From Lachnospiraceae bacterium (GTDB lineage Bacteria > Bacillota > Clostridia > Lachnospirales > Lachnospiraceae): a stretch of 55,033 bases of DNA. The DNA is taken from positions 1 to 55,033 of the forward strand of contig SVFO01000027.1 of NCBI GenBank assembly GCA_015056795.1, written 5' to 3'. Shown in pieces: positions 41,094 to 49,494 of the stretch (position 1 is the stretch's first letter; each line of letters starts with the position of its first letter). A program made the translations under genes and the position numbers. Under the pieces are notes generated by a model, which was given only the letters and a program-made list of their open reading frames with translations, ran no database searches and was not told the origin of the DNA.

Positions 41094-42344
41094 TCACCGT
41101 TTAATACCCGTAATACCTATAGCCTGTTCGTTTAAGCTACGCATTTCAAGGAATAACGTGTCAGCGGTTCCCTCATAAAATCTAAATCCTGTGTACTCAC
41201 CCAGTCCGTACGTAAGAACCGACGTATTGCTAAAGTCATAGCATTCCATATATTTTTTGTCAGAATCGCACACATATAATTTGTCTCCCGTACAATACTT
41301 CGAGAAGACATCTTGGGCATTTATGGCATATAACTTTGCAGATTGAATCACGTATATATAATACGTGCCTGTTCCATATTCCGTAAGCCACCCAATATAT
41401 TTCTTTGTGGAAAAACAGCTAACTGCTTTACGTCCATTTGGACCGACGCCAATCATCAAATCAGTCAATTTTCCAGTGTCCAATTCCATTCTGCGAACGA
41501 TCAGATCGCCCTCTTCGTTCTCAGAGAAAAACGTGATTCCTTGATCATAGACTGGAAGTCTTTCAAAGGCAGCATATTTTTGAACCTTGATAGATTCCGG
41601 CGTGTCCGCAAATTCTTGGTTTTTGACATTATAGATTATAAGAGAATGCGTTCCTTCCTTTGTTTTTTCATCCCATAAACTGTCATACCATGTTACATAA
41701 TTTTCGTCCACGGCCAAACATATCTCGTCATACCTGCGTCCGTCCCTCTCGCCCAAAAGCTTTTCCCGTTTCGTCTCCAGATCATATTGCACAATTCGAT
41801 AAACAGGATAGTTCTCTCCTTCTGCGCCTTCGATCTGGTTATGATACTCGACCCAGTACAAGTACTTTCCGCAGGCAAAGAACTCATTCAGCCAATATAC
41901 GTCAGGTTTTTCTACAATAATACTATGCGCTTTGGTCTTCGGATCAACTTCCAGGATCTCATATCTTTGGCAAAATTGTGCCATAGGTTCTGAATACTCT
42001 TTTAGTAAATAATAATTTTTGCCATTGAAAATGCATTGACTAATTCCCCAACTGAGTCCAGATGTCGAATCTGTGCCTGAATATTGTTTTCCACTCGTCG
42101 TATAATATGGTTCAACATTAATTATGTCAGTCTGTTGAAATCCTTCCGTTCCATTGAGTGAAATTGCCTTATCAATCTGCGGCGCAAACATCTCTAAGTC
42201 GCAGCCTTCTTCTTGGTTGATTGCGTTCTGTGTTCCAAATGTTGGCAGCGACATTTCTTCCGTATCCGTTTTCCCGTTTGAGCAAGCGCATAAAAGCATC
42301 AATATTGCAATAATACTCTTTATCACAATCCCTTTGGGCTTCAT
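41094..42344 (-). CDS. Lipoprotein of the element cargo, beta-propeller-like
   Basis: 416 residues from the ATG at 42344 behind GAGGAG. Signal peptide with lipobox LLCAC (Cys about 20). The mature part has repeating strands with WY/W...Y motifs (LLKEYSEPM, KYLYWVEYHNQ, YVTWYDSLWDEK, YIGWLTEYGTGTYYIYVI), suggesting a beta-propeller as in DUF5050-type surface proteins. It lies 20 bp behind the C39 peptidase gene and ahead of the broken ABC gene. A 73-bp part of it is repeated at 43811-43883. Confidence 0.8.
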   Translation of the reverse strand: MKPKGIVIKSIIAILMLLCACSNGKTDTEEMSLPTFGTQNAINQEEGCDLEMFAPQIDKAISLNGTEGFQQTDIINVEPYYTTSGKQYSGTDSTSGLSWGISQCIFNGKNYYLLKEYSEPMAQFCQRYEILEVDPKTKAHSIIVEKPDVYWLNEFFACGKYLYWVEYHNQIEGAEGENYPVYRIVQYDLETKREKLLGERDGRRYDEICLAVDENYVTWYDSLWDEKTKEGTHSLIIYNVKNQEFADTPESIKVQKYAAFERLPVYDQGITFFSENEEGDLIVRRMELDTGKLTDLMIGVGPNGRKAVSCFSTKKYIGWLTEYGTGTYYIYVIQSAKLYAINAQDVFSKYCTGDKLYVCDSDKKYMECYDFSNTSVLTYGLGEYTGFRFYEGTADTLFLEMRSLNEQAIGITGIKR

Positions 42345-42364
42345 ATATAATTCTCCTCGCTTAA

Positions 42365-43213
42365 TCAATAATCGTAACAGATTAAATATCTGGGTGTTCC
42401 ATCGCTATAATCCTGAATGCAATTATAAAAATTCGAAATTGCTTCCGTATGCGTCCCGTAATAGGTATTGGTGTAATTGCAGTCTTTAACCGTTATTGTA
42501 GCATTAATTTTGTCCAACTCTGAAACCGCAATATAATGTCCCGATGCATGTTGATTATAATAACCAAGGACCTCCGTTCTGGCAAGAAAAATCGGTGCCA
42601 AATCATAGCACAGACTCGTTTCTACCTTAGACTGAAACTGAGCCTGAGTCAGTGAACTGCCCATTATATATTCGTAATGTCCATAACTTGGCGCATGTAA
42701 ATTAATTGCATTAACCAATTTATACAATACTGTGCCACCCTGCGCATCGGCTTCATTTGTTAATGTAGTAATCTTTTCAGCATTTGTCGTTCCCGATACG
42801 CTATTCGCTGCCGCAAATCCATATATTACCTGAAGGGCAGCCGTCGGGCCGCAATTACTGGAGGTCGTTTGCTGTATTAATGGTACATTGGCAAAAAGAT
42901 TATTGCCATAATTTCCAACTCCCTTTTCTCCCCCGCCGGTAGTTTCCTTTCCTTCTGCAATATGTATTCTGGAATAATATTTTTTAACTGCTTTTAATTC
43001 CAAAAATTCTTCGACCGTACACCCGCTATCCGATGCCTCAAGCAAAAACATCGGGTCATTAAGATACATTGGGCGAATTTCATCGATGATTTTTTTTATC
43101 TCTTGCGATTCTATGTTTTTCTCATTCGCAGCATTCACATTGGATGACAGTAACATAACAAAAGTAAGGAAACTCATAATAATACAAAATAATTTGATAA
43201 TACCATTTTTCAT
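42365..43213 (-). CDS. Secreted C39-like cysteine peptidase
   Basis: 282 residues with a signal peptide (MKNGIIKLFCIIMSFLTFVM, cut near AAN). The peptidase part starts near 108 with VPLIQQTTSSNCGPTAA: Gln 114 (oxyanion), Cys 121; His 226 is in ASGHYIAVSE and Asp 244 in VKDCNY. Unlike bacteriocin ABC transporters, this C39-type domain is free and exported. It may mature or degrade a secreted peptide; the small Cys/His-rich protein at 46142 is a conceivable partner. GAGGAG lies before the ATG. Confidence 0.83.
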   Translation of the reverse strand: MKNGIIKLFCIIMSFLTFVMLLSSNVNAANEKNIESQEIKKIIDEIRPMYLNDPMFLLEASDSGCTVEEFLELKAVKKYYSRIHIAEGKETTGGGEKGVGNYGNNLFANVPLIQQTTSSNCGPTAALQVIYGFAAANSVSGTTNAEKITTLTNEADAQGGTVLYKLVNAINLHAPSYGHYEYIMGSSLTQAQFQSKVETSLCYDLAPIFLARTEVLGYYNQHASGHYIAVSELDKINATITVKDCNYTNTYYGTHTEAISNFYNCIQDYSDGTPRYLICYDY

Positions 43214-43323
43214 TTCTTATTTCTCCTCGTTATAATTTACTTTCTGTTACCTAAAACATCGAACAATATTTTATCGTCTTAAAAACAGTAGCTCGTTTCG
43301 CTTTCACAAATAAACGCAATTCA

Positions 43324-43773
43324 TCAGGTAGTCAATGTCATTTCATTCCGTTCTTTCCAATGAACTGGCCGGAACATATCTCCACACTCCGCTGACCTTA
43401 AATTTTGCCCACAGCTTTTCGCAACTAATGGATCATGCGTCACGATAAGTATGGTTTTTCCCTCGCGGTTGAGCCTTTGGAAACACTCCATAATCTTCAT
43501 ACCGGTGTCTCTATCCAACGCTCCCGTAGGCTCATCCGCAAGAATAAGGGGAGTGTCAGCTGCTAGCGCCCTAGCGATGGCACATCGTTGCTGTTGTCCG
43601 CCGGATGTTTCTCCCGGAAGTTTGTCTCTTAACTCTTCAATGCCCATTCTTTCCAGACATTCCATAACGACCCTTTTTCTGTCTCTGACATTCCTTGCCC
43701 TTAATGACAATTCAACATTTTCATGCATGCTATATTTTTCCATCAAAGCAAAATGTTGAAACACAAAACTCAC
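43324..43773 (-). pseudogene. ABC transporter ATP-binding subunit, C-terminal half
   Basis: 149 residues that begin at the Q-loop (MSFVFQHFALMEKYSM) and include the signature ETSGGQQQR, Walker B LILADEPTGALD and the H-loop VTHD, but no Walker A. Upstream of the first codon lie fragments of other cargo genes. The last 29 codons are read out of frame through a 41-bp piece (43371-43411) that equals 46686-46726 of the SH3 gene. It complements the N-half at 40643-41032; 147 bp are shared. Confidence 0.9.
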
Positions 43774-43895
43774 ATTTTTTCTTCGGAATGCTTCAAGCTC
43801 TTTTTCCCTTATTTATGGCATATAACTTTGCAGATTGAATCACGTATATATAATACGTGCCTGTTCCATATTCCGTAAGCCACAGACTCGTTTCT
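43666..43895. repeat. Mosaic of three cargo-gene fragments
   Basis: 43666-43812 matches 40673-40819 (ABC gene; two mismatches seen). 43811-43883 matches 41319-41391 (lipoprotein gene). 43881-43895 matches 42610-42624 (C39 gene). The pieces keep parental order and orientation and join at 2-3 bp of microhomology (AT; CAC). Confidence 0.92.
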
Positions 43896-43930
43896 GAATT
43901 GACAATAAACTCCTTTATTGATGACAAACA

Positions 43931-46120
43931 CTATTCCGTTAAATACAGCTTCACCCTCTCCGTCAGATTCCTAATGACCGTTTCCTCATCCGCACCTTCG
44001 CTAAAGTACGGATCGAGCTCCTCGGTCAGGATCGTTACTATTCCCCTAGGAATCTTGCCCTCCGGCTTGGCATTTCTTATCAATTCGTATAACATCTCCC
44101 CATCTCGCTGACAGTCAATGTCTTCCTCCCGCAGCGTAATCTGCGGAAACGGTTCCGCGGAAACGTCATTTCCCGTATTTATTTCATCAATCTGTGCATC
44201 AAGCACGTCTTTTTTCACACTCATGGCAAAGCCCTTACAGGAAAGGCTTGTCTGTACCTCACTTGAAAGAATCGTTTTTAGGAACAGATGTGCCGCCTTT
44301 TTTTCTTCATCGCTTGCCGACTGTCTGACCGTCAAAATGGAGTCTGACGCAAGAAAATGACAGGCTCCGTCCTTTGTAGGATATCCGACATAGTTTGCCT
44401 TTTCACCCATAAGCACCCTAATGAATGCAATTTGTTGCGGGCTTGTTATTTCCGTCATGACACATAACATTGTACCGTCCATCAATTGTTCGAATCCGCC
44501 ATTCTTACCCTGATAATGTTTCCCCATCCGCAGCGCTTTGCGAGATTCGTCAGAGTCAAAACTGACATCGGATTTTTCCGCATCCCAAAAGAAACTATCT
44601 TCCGTCCCGTGCATTAGTAATTTCGTTACAAAAACAAATCCGTCGTCACCAACGGGGCTATTAAATGCAGCTTTTAGGGAATCATCTTTCTCAATTCGCT
44701 TTAGAAAACCATCATACGTCCAATCATGACAATTCTGATCAGCCGTAATCACCGTCTTTAAATAAAAGGTTGGCGCGATTCCGTATTGCTTTCCGTCAAT
44801 CCGTCCCAAATCCATGACATTAGGGATTAACTCATCTTCAATCTCCATCCCAGCCAGCACCTTTTCTATAGGTTCCCAGTATTTTACCAGCCCCTCAAAA
44901 TCCATAAGGCTTGTGTCAAAGATCACTGGTCCATTTCCTGAAATCAATTCTGACATCAACCTTTCATCCCCATACCGATACTCTTTCAGGCTTATGCGAA
45001 TGGAAGGATATTGTCGGTTAAAAAACATGACGGCTTCCTGATACTTAGTTTTATTAAAGGATGTTACTGCAAAAGAAATTTCCGTTATTTCCGTTTTTTC
45101 CTTTACGGGTTCCATGTGCACTAGGTGATGGCCATCCTGATCGGCATACAGCACATTAATTCCTTGGTTCTGTGTCTTACGCAAGCCTTCTATTTGACCT
45201 ATGTTAATACCGTGATCAAACCATGTGTACAGCTTTTCCTCGTCTCCAGAGCTCGATTTCAAGAATACACCCTGCCGGTTTGCCACAAGCATTCTCCCAC
45301 CCTCGTCCCATTTCACGGACCTGCCTTCGGGAAGCTCGAGTTTAACCGGTTTTATATCTTCCGTATACGGCGGCTGAATCATTTTGTTTTCGCCGTTCTC
45401 GTAATACGCGACCCTCCCATCTCCGAGTGGAAACAGAAATGCCTCCTCGCCAATTTCCAGCGGAATGCGCCTTACCAATTCTCCCTCGCTGGAGCAAATG
45501 TAATAGTACCATTCCAATGTATCGAAATTTTGCACGATGAGGTGATAGGCTCCGTCTTCGTCCTTCATCATAGAGAACGGAAATTCATGGTGTTCCTTTG
45601 ACAAAAAAGAAAGGGAAATCCTCCTTGTTTCCTTCATATCCAAATCCAGTTCAACCAGACTACAACCTGTTTCCGACGCATCAGTAAAAAAGGCAATGTA
45701 GCCATCGTCACCTTCCATGCTGCCTAGTCCCCAGGCCTGTCGCTTCGTTCCTTCGGCGATTTTGACCGAGTGCACCTCTCCATTCCGGGTCACATAAACA
45801 ACCTCGTCCCAACACTTTGAGGGATTCTCCTCATAAAGGTGTTTAGTAAAAAAAGCCGCACCGCCTTGCCCAAGCACGGACATAGGAGTGCCCCCCAAAA
45901 CACCGTCTTTATCCTTTGTGGCGACAAGCGCCACCGGATGAGCCGTGGCACAATAAGGATCCAAGGAATTGTCCCGCCACTCGGGATCCAGGGAGCCAAA
46001 AATCTCTTCCTGGCTCCCAGTCATTTCCGTCGTCTCCTTTGACTCACTCGCTTGACCACACCCTTGCAATGTCAACATCATTATGAACTGTAAGATCAGC
46101 AAATACATGAGTTTTTTCAT
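43931..46120 (-). CDS. Large lipoprotein with solute-binding-protein-like C-terminal domain
   Basis: 729 residues from the ATG at 46120, ten bases after GGGAGG. Lipobox LQGC with Cys near 20. The N-terminal ~330 residues look like a beta-propeller (VALVATKDKDG, FSMMKDEDGAYHLIVQNF, YYYICSSEGELV). The C-terminal ~390 resemble family-1 extracellular solute-binding proteins (SFNKTKYQEAVMFFNRQYPSIRI, VMDLGRIDGKQYGIAPTFYLKT, FLASDSILTV). No cognate sugar permeases are here, so sensing or binding of an extracellular ligand is more likely than import. Confidence 0.83.
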   Translation of the reverse strand: MKKLMYLLILQFIMMLTLQGCGQASESKETTEMTGSQEEIFGSLDPEWRDNSLDPYCATAHPVALVATKDKDGVLGGTPMSVLGQGGAAFFTKHLYEENPSKCWDEVVYVTRNGEVHSVKIAEGTKRQAWGLGSMEGDDGYIAFFTDASETGCSLVELDLDMKETRRISLSFLSKEHHEFPFSMMKDEDGAYHLIVQNFDTLEWYYYICSSEGELVRRIPLEIGEEAFLFPLGDGRVAYYENGENKMIQPPYTEDIKPVKLELPEGRSVKWDEGGRMLVANRQGVFLKSSSGDEEKLYTWFDHGINIGQIEGLRKTQNQGINVLYADQDGHHLVHMEPVKEKTEITEISFAVTSFNKTKYQEAVMFFNRQYPSIRISLKEYRYGDERLMSELISGNGPVIFDTSLMDFEGLVKYWEPIEKVLAGMEIEDELIPNVMDLGRIDGKQYGIAPTFYLKTVITADQNCHDWTYDGFLKRIEKDDSLKAAFNSPVGDDGFVFVTKLLMHGTEDSFFWDAEKSDVSFDSDESRKALRMGKHYQGKNGGFEQLMDGTMLCVMTEITSPQQIAFIRVLMGEKANYVGYPTKDGACHFLASDSILTVRQSASDEEKKAAHLFLKTILSSEVQTSLSCKGFAMSVKKDVLDAQIDEINTGNDVSAEPFPQITLREEDIDCQRDGEMLYELIRNAKPEGKIPRGIVTILTEELDPYFSEGADEETVIRNLTERVKLYLTE

Positions 46121-46141
46121 GACGCAGAAACCTCCCATAAA

Positions 46142-46480
46142 TTAATTATGCGGTACCGAATGAAGCGTACCTGTCCTATGATCGTGATCAGGATTTCCGT
46201 CAGTTTTTCCACAGTAATCGCATATCATTCTGCAATAAGTATAAACGTTCCTCAATTGGCAATCATTATGATAAATAGGATTATCATTTTCGTCATATCC
46301 AAAAAGATATTCATGCGTTCCAACATATACCGTATATCCACTTGGCTGTTGAACATGGTGAAAATGATGTACTCCATCCGGGGAAGAACTACATACTGCA
46401 GCATGTGAAATCATTTTCCCTGAAAAACTCAAAATAAAAACAAGTGCTAACACCAATACGCATTTACCAAATTTTTTCAT
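46142..46480 (-). CDS. Small secreted Cys/His-rich protein
   Basis: 112 residues from the ATG at 46480 with GGAGGG upstream. Signal peptide KFGKCVLVLALVFILSFSG, cut near SHAA. The mature ~80 residues are unusual: HHFHHVQQPSG, CQLRNVYTYC, CDYCGKTDGNPDHDHRTGTLH. Cys pairs with many His suggest disulfides or a metal site. It has no family I know. Encoded 21 bp upstream of the large lipoprotein in the same direction, so probably co-expressed. Confidence 0.75.
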   Translation of the reverse strand: MKKFGKCVLVLALVFILSFSGKMISHAAVCSSSPDGVHHFHHVQQPSGYTVYVGTHEYLFGYDENDNPIYHNDCQLRNVYTYCRMICDYCGKTDGNPDHDHRTGTLHSVPHN

Positions 46481-46657
46481 TTTTCCCTCCAAACAGTTTA
46501 TTCTTGTTTCAAAAATAGGGAAAAGAATATACTAGTCCATTGGAATCACCCTCTTTCCAGAATAAATTACCATGTCCGCCATAAATCCACATGGTTTGTC
46601 AAGCATTAATGATTTTTGCCATGTCGAGCATTTGTGTAGACAATTGTTATTTACATA

Positions 46658-47020
46658 CTATTCTGTTCGCTCCAAGGCATCGGCGGGAACATATCTCCAC
46701 ACTCCGCTGACCTTAAATTTTGCCCAGCCGTCAGTTATGGACTTGACCATCACATAGTCACCCTGATATAAGGTTCCAACAATGGAATAGCCGTATCCCG
46801 GTCCGCTTCGCATGCTTACGGTAGGAACGATCACAATGTACTCTTTTTCGAAAAGCATGGGGTCATCCACGCCGGAACCATTTCCCCTGTCGCAAACTTC
46901 ACATGACGTCTCAACATTTAGTGCATGATCAAGATCCATGGCTGCAACCTTCACGCCAAATGCCTCCTGGGAAAACACAAAACTCGCTGCTATTAATAAT
47001 ACTAACATCCTTCTTCTCAT
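46658..47020 (-). CDS. Secreted SH3-domain protein
   Basis: 120 residues: signal peptide (RRRMLVLLIAASFVFSQEAFG), a short CEVCDRGNGSG segment, and a bacterial SH3 domain (about 65-117: TVSMRSGPGYGYSIVGTLYQG, GWAKFKVSGVWRYVPADAL). Such domains bind peptidoglycan or other wall peptides. GGAG precedes the ATG. It is divergent from the two-component genes. Its last 41 bp recur at the end of the ABC C-terminal remnant. Confidence 0.85.
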   Translation of the reverse strand: MRRRMLVLLIAASFVFSQEAFGVKVAAMDLDHALNVETSCEVCDRGNGSGVDDPMLFEKEYIVIVPTVSMRSGPGYGYSIVGTLYQGDYVMVKSITDGWAKFKVSGVWRYVPADALERTE

Positions 47021-47042
47021 AAGATTCTTCTCCTTTCCTTTT

Positions 47043-47067
47043 GGGGAAGCCTCCTTAGGAGTTTCCC
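47043..47067. promoter_or_regulatory. Hairpin in the SH3-gene leader
   Basis: GGGGAAGCCTCC (47043-47054) can pair with GGAGTTTCCC (47058-47067). A U-run follows only on the plus strand. It may be a leader structure or a stop for antisense transcription. Confidence 0.4.
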
Positions 47068-47093
47068 TCTTTTAATTTAAGTTTAACACCCAA

Positions 47094-47165
47094 TTCTTAA
47101 TAATCAGATGAAAAATTCTTAAGATTTCTTAAGATGGGAAAATTGACATTCAGATATGATATAAT
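47094..47165 (+). promoter_or_regulatory. Response-regulator box and promoter of the two-component operon
   Basis: A perfect tandem repeat TTCTTAAGAT at 47116-47125 and 47126-47135, with a further TTCTTAATAA at 47094-47103, exactly 22 bp away. TGATATAAT (extended -10; TATAAT 47160-47165) follows with no good -35. Direct repeats spaced by the helical turn before a weak -35 are typical OmpR/PhoB sites, so the operon is probably self-activated. The box could also serve the divergent cargo genes. Confidence 0.65.
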
Positions 47166-47287
47166 GAGTTAAACATAAAGAATCGCCGGCAAAATCCGCT
47201 GGTTTAAAAAGGATTATTGTCATGACGAGGAGTACAAAAAGGTCGCGATCACAATCGAAACGGATTAAGGGGGAAAATGCAAGACTC

Positions 47288-47992
47288 ATGGACGAGAAAA
47301 CAGAAGTTCTGATTATAGAAGATGATTCAGACATTCGCAACACGATACGCATACTGTTGGAATGTGAAGGTTTCGAAGTAAGGGAAGCGTCAAGCGGGGA
47401 AGAAGGCCTTAAAATGATGTCACCTCAAACGGAGCTTGTGATTCTTGACGTCATGATGCCAGGCATGTCAGGATATGAAACCTGTGAAAATATCCGAAAG
47501 TTTTCTTACGTTCCAATCCTTTTTCTCACGGCAAAAAACAGGGAAAGTGACAAGCTCGAAGGATTTAATTCCGGAGGAGACGATTATCTTGTAAAACCCT
47601 TCTCATTCTCTGAATTAACCGCACGCGTAAGGGCTTTGCTTCGCAGGCACAAAACCTATGATGCAAACCTTTCCCTCACCAAGTCAAAAGAACATTGGCT
47701 TACGTCCGATGAGTTGCGCCTGAATTGTTCCTTTAATCAATTATTTATCAATGATCAAGAAATAAAGCTTACGGAAACTGAATATGCCATCCTATTGCTT
47801 CTTATGTCCTATCCAAATAAAGTTTTCAGCGTGCAAAACATCTATGAGAGCATTTGGAATGAGAGCTTCGTCAGCAGTTATTCTAATTCCGTCATGGTAC
47901 ACATACGTAATCTCAGGGCTAAAATTGAACCCAACCCGCAGGTTCCTAAGTACGTGCTAACGGTTTGGGGAAAGGGGTATCGTTTTGGATAA
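47288..47992 (+). CDS. OmpR-family response regulator of the element
   Basis: 234 residues from the ATG at 47288; an upstream ATG (47222) would add 22 basic residues. Receiver domain with acidic pocket (IIEDD), phosphoacceptor Asp 54 in VILDVMMPG, Thr in FLTAK and Lys 103 in LVKPF. The C-terminal winged helix (about 140-232) ends YVLTVWGKGYRFG. It overlaps the kinase start by eight bases. It likely controls the secreted-protein cargo on either side. Confidence 0.93.
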   Translation: MDEKTEVLIIEDDSDIRNTIRILLECEGFEVREASSGEEGLKMMSPQTELVILDVMMPGMSGYETCENIRKFSYVPILFLTAKNRESDKLEGFNSGGDDYLVKPFSFSELTARVRALLRRHKTYDANLSLTKSKEHWLTSDELRLNCSFNQLFINDQEIKLTETEYAILLLLMSYPNKVFSVQNIYESIWNESFVSSYSNSVMVHIRNLRAKIEPNPQVPKYVLTVWGKGYRFG

Positions 47993-49313
47993 TAACAAAA
48001 AGAAACTTTCTTTAAAAAATAGGCTTGTTTTTGGATTTTTCATCGGAATGCTGATTTCTGTCTTTGTCTTTTTTGCATTATACTCCGTCACAAAAATTCT
48101 TTTGGATGATTTCTTCTCGTCCTCCTCATACGTTTCCACGCAGGAGCAAAAATACGTTGACTCCCTTCAGAAATACGTTACTGAACATGGCATGGCCGCA
48201 ACGGATTTTACCGGACTTAGAAAATGGGCAAAAGAAAACGAAATCACCGTTTTCTCGGTGTCAAGGGAGAGGGTTCTCCTGTATGACAATTCTTATACCG
48301 GGAACGCTCCGCTTTCCGAAACGGAATCCCTTCAGTTGCACAAAACCTGGCAATACTTTCATGCCGTGGAATTCAAGGACGGTCCTGCGGACGTATACAT
48401 CCACAAGAATTATCAAAGAAACTATTACGTCATGGCCCTGCTGATCATCTCCGGCGTCAGTGCGCTGGTCTGGGCACTGGTTTTAATGCTGTCCTTCAAC
48501 AGACGCATAAAATACGTAATGCTTCTTCAGGAAGAGATCAATCATCAGGGCGATCTCCTTGAAAACAGCTTTACGGAAAAGGGGAATGACGAACTGACGG
48601 AAGTTGCCCGAGCACTGAACCACCTTAGGAACGCCCTTCTTGACAGCAAGGCAAAAGAAACACAGTATAAAAAGGATCGTGAAGCCCTGATTCTTGGGAT
48701 GGCTCACGACCTGCGAACCCCGCTGACTGGATTGCGGGGCTATTTGGAGATTATAAGACGCTATCTTGAGGAAAAGGACGATCTTGTGCAATACGTTGAA
48801 AAAGCGCTTCTTAAGACGGATCAGATCCGCGACCTATCTGACAAGCTTTTTGATCATTTCCTGTCCAAAAATGAAAACACTACTCTTCTGGAGCCTCCCG
48901 AAACTGCTGAATACCTGCTTGGCGATTATCTTTCCGAGTTGTGTTCCCAGCTGAGCGTGTCAGGCTTTACGGTTCAATATGATCAGTTAAAATGGCATCC
49001 CGTATGCGTGCAGATTGACACGGATTTCGTGGGACGCATTTTTAACAACCTCATAGACAACGTCATAAAATATGCGGATTCAAAACGCCCCGTCACACTG
49101 TCATCCATCCTTACCAATGAATATCTTGGAATCCAAATCCAAAACTGTCGTCGTGAGGAAAGGGATGCAGCCATACAGGGCACTCACATAGGCACGCAGA
49201 ACATTGACGCAATGATGCAGAAGATGAACGGCAAAACCGAGATTGAAATGGCGGAAGATTATTATCGAATTACATTATTCTTTCCAATCATTAAAATAGC
49301 GTCTGCTCTATAA
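47985..49313 (+). CDS. Sensor histidine kinase of the element, degenerate ATP-binding boxes
   Basis: 442 residues from a TTG start within the regulator's last codons. Two membrane helices (about 13-36 and 150-170) flank a ~110-residue external sensor. HAMP-like linker, then the H-box MAHDLRTPLTGLRGY with His 241 and N-box NNLIDNVIKYAD near 352. The G1 box (DxGxGI) is not recognisable and is replaced by QNCRREERDAAIQGTHIG; the kinase may be weak or act mainly as a phosphatase. BceS/VanS-like layout. Confidence 0.88.
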   Translation: MDNNKKKLSLKNRLVFGFFIGMLISVFVFFALYSVTKILLDDFFSSSSYVSTQEQKYVDSLQKYVTEHGMAATDFTGLRKWAKENEITVFSVSRERVLLYDNSYTGNAPLSETESLQLHKTWQYFHAVEFKDGPADVYIHKNYQRNYYVMALLIISGVSALVWALVLMLSFNRRIKYVMLLQEEINHQGDLLENSFTEKGNDELTEVARALNHLRNALLDSKAKETQYKKDREALILGMAHDLRTPLTGLRGYLEIIRRYLEEKDDLVQYVEKALLKTDQIRDLSDKLFDHFLSKNENTTLLEPPETAEYLLGDYLSELCSQLSVSGFTVQYDQLKWHPVCVQIDTDFVGRIFNNLIDNVIKYADSKRPVTLSSILTNEYLGIQIQNCRREERDAAIQGTHIGTQNIDAMMQKMNGKTEIEMAEDYYRITLFFPIIKIASAL

Positions 49314-49356
49314 GTTAAAATATTGCATTTTTCGGCAGGAAAGCAGGTGAATCGGC

Positions 49357-49494
49357 ATGTATAAGACTGTTACGACCACGCAAATCCGTTTTGATGACTT
49401 CAACCAGAGCTGTGGAATGCAGCTGGATCCGAACAATGAATGGATTCGGCTTGCAGACCTGATTCCATGGCAGGAACTTGAGCATTATGATTGA
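49357..49494 (+). pseudogene. IS1182-type transposase, N-terminal fragment
   Basis: 45 codons: MYKTVTTTQIRFDDFNQ, then DPNNEWIRLADLIPWQELE, which is the usual opening of IS1182-family transposases (…IPWxxLE…). The frame leaves the family at once afterwards and stops in HYD. The next gene begins exactly at this junction. No inverted repeats or downstream transposase part remain. Confidence 0.7.
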
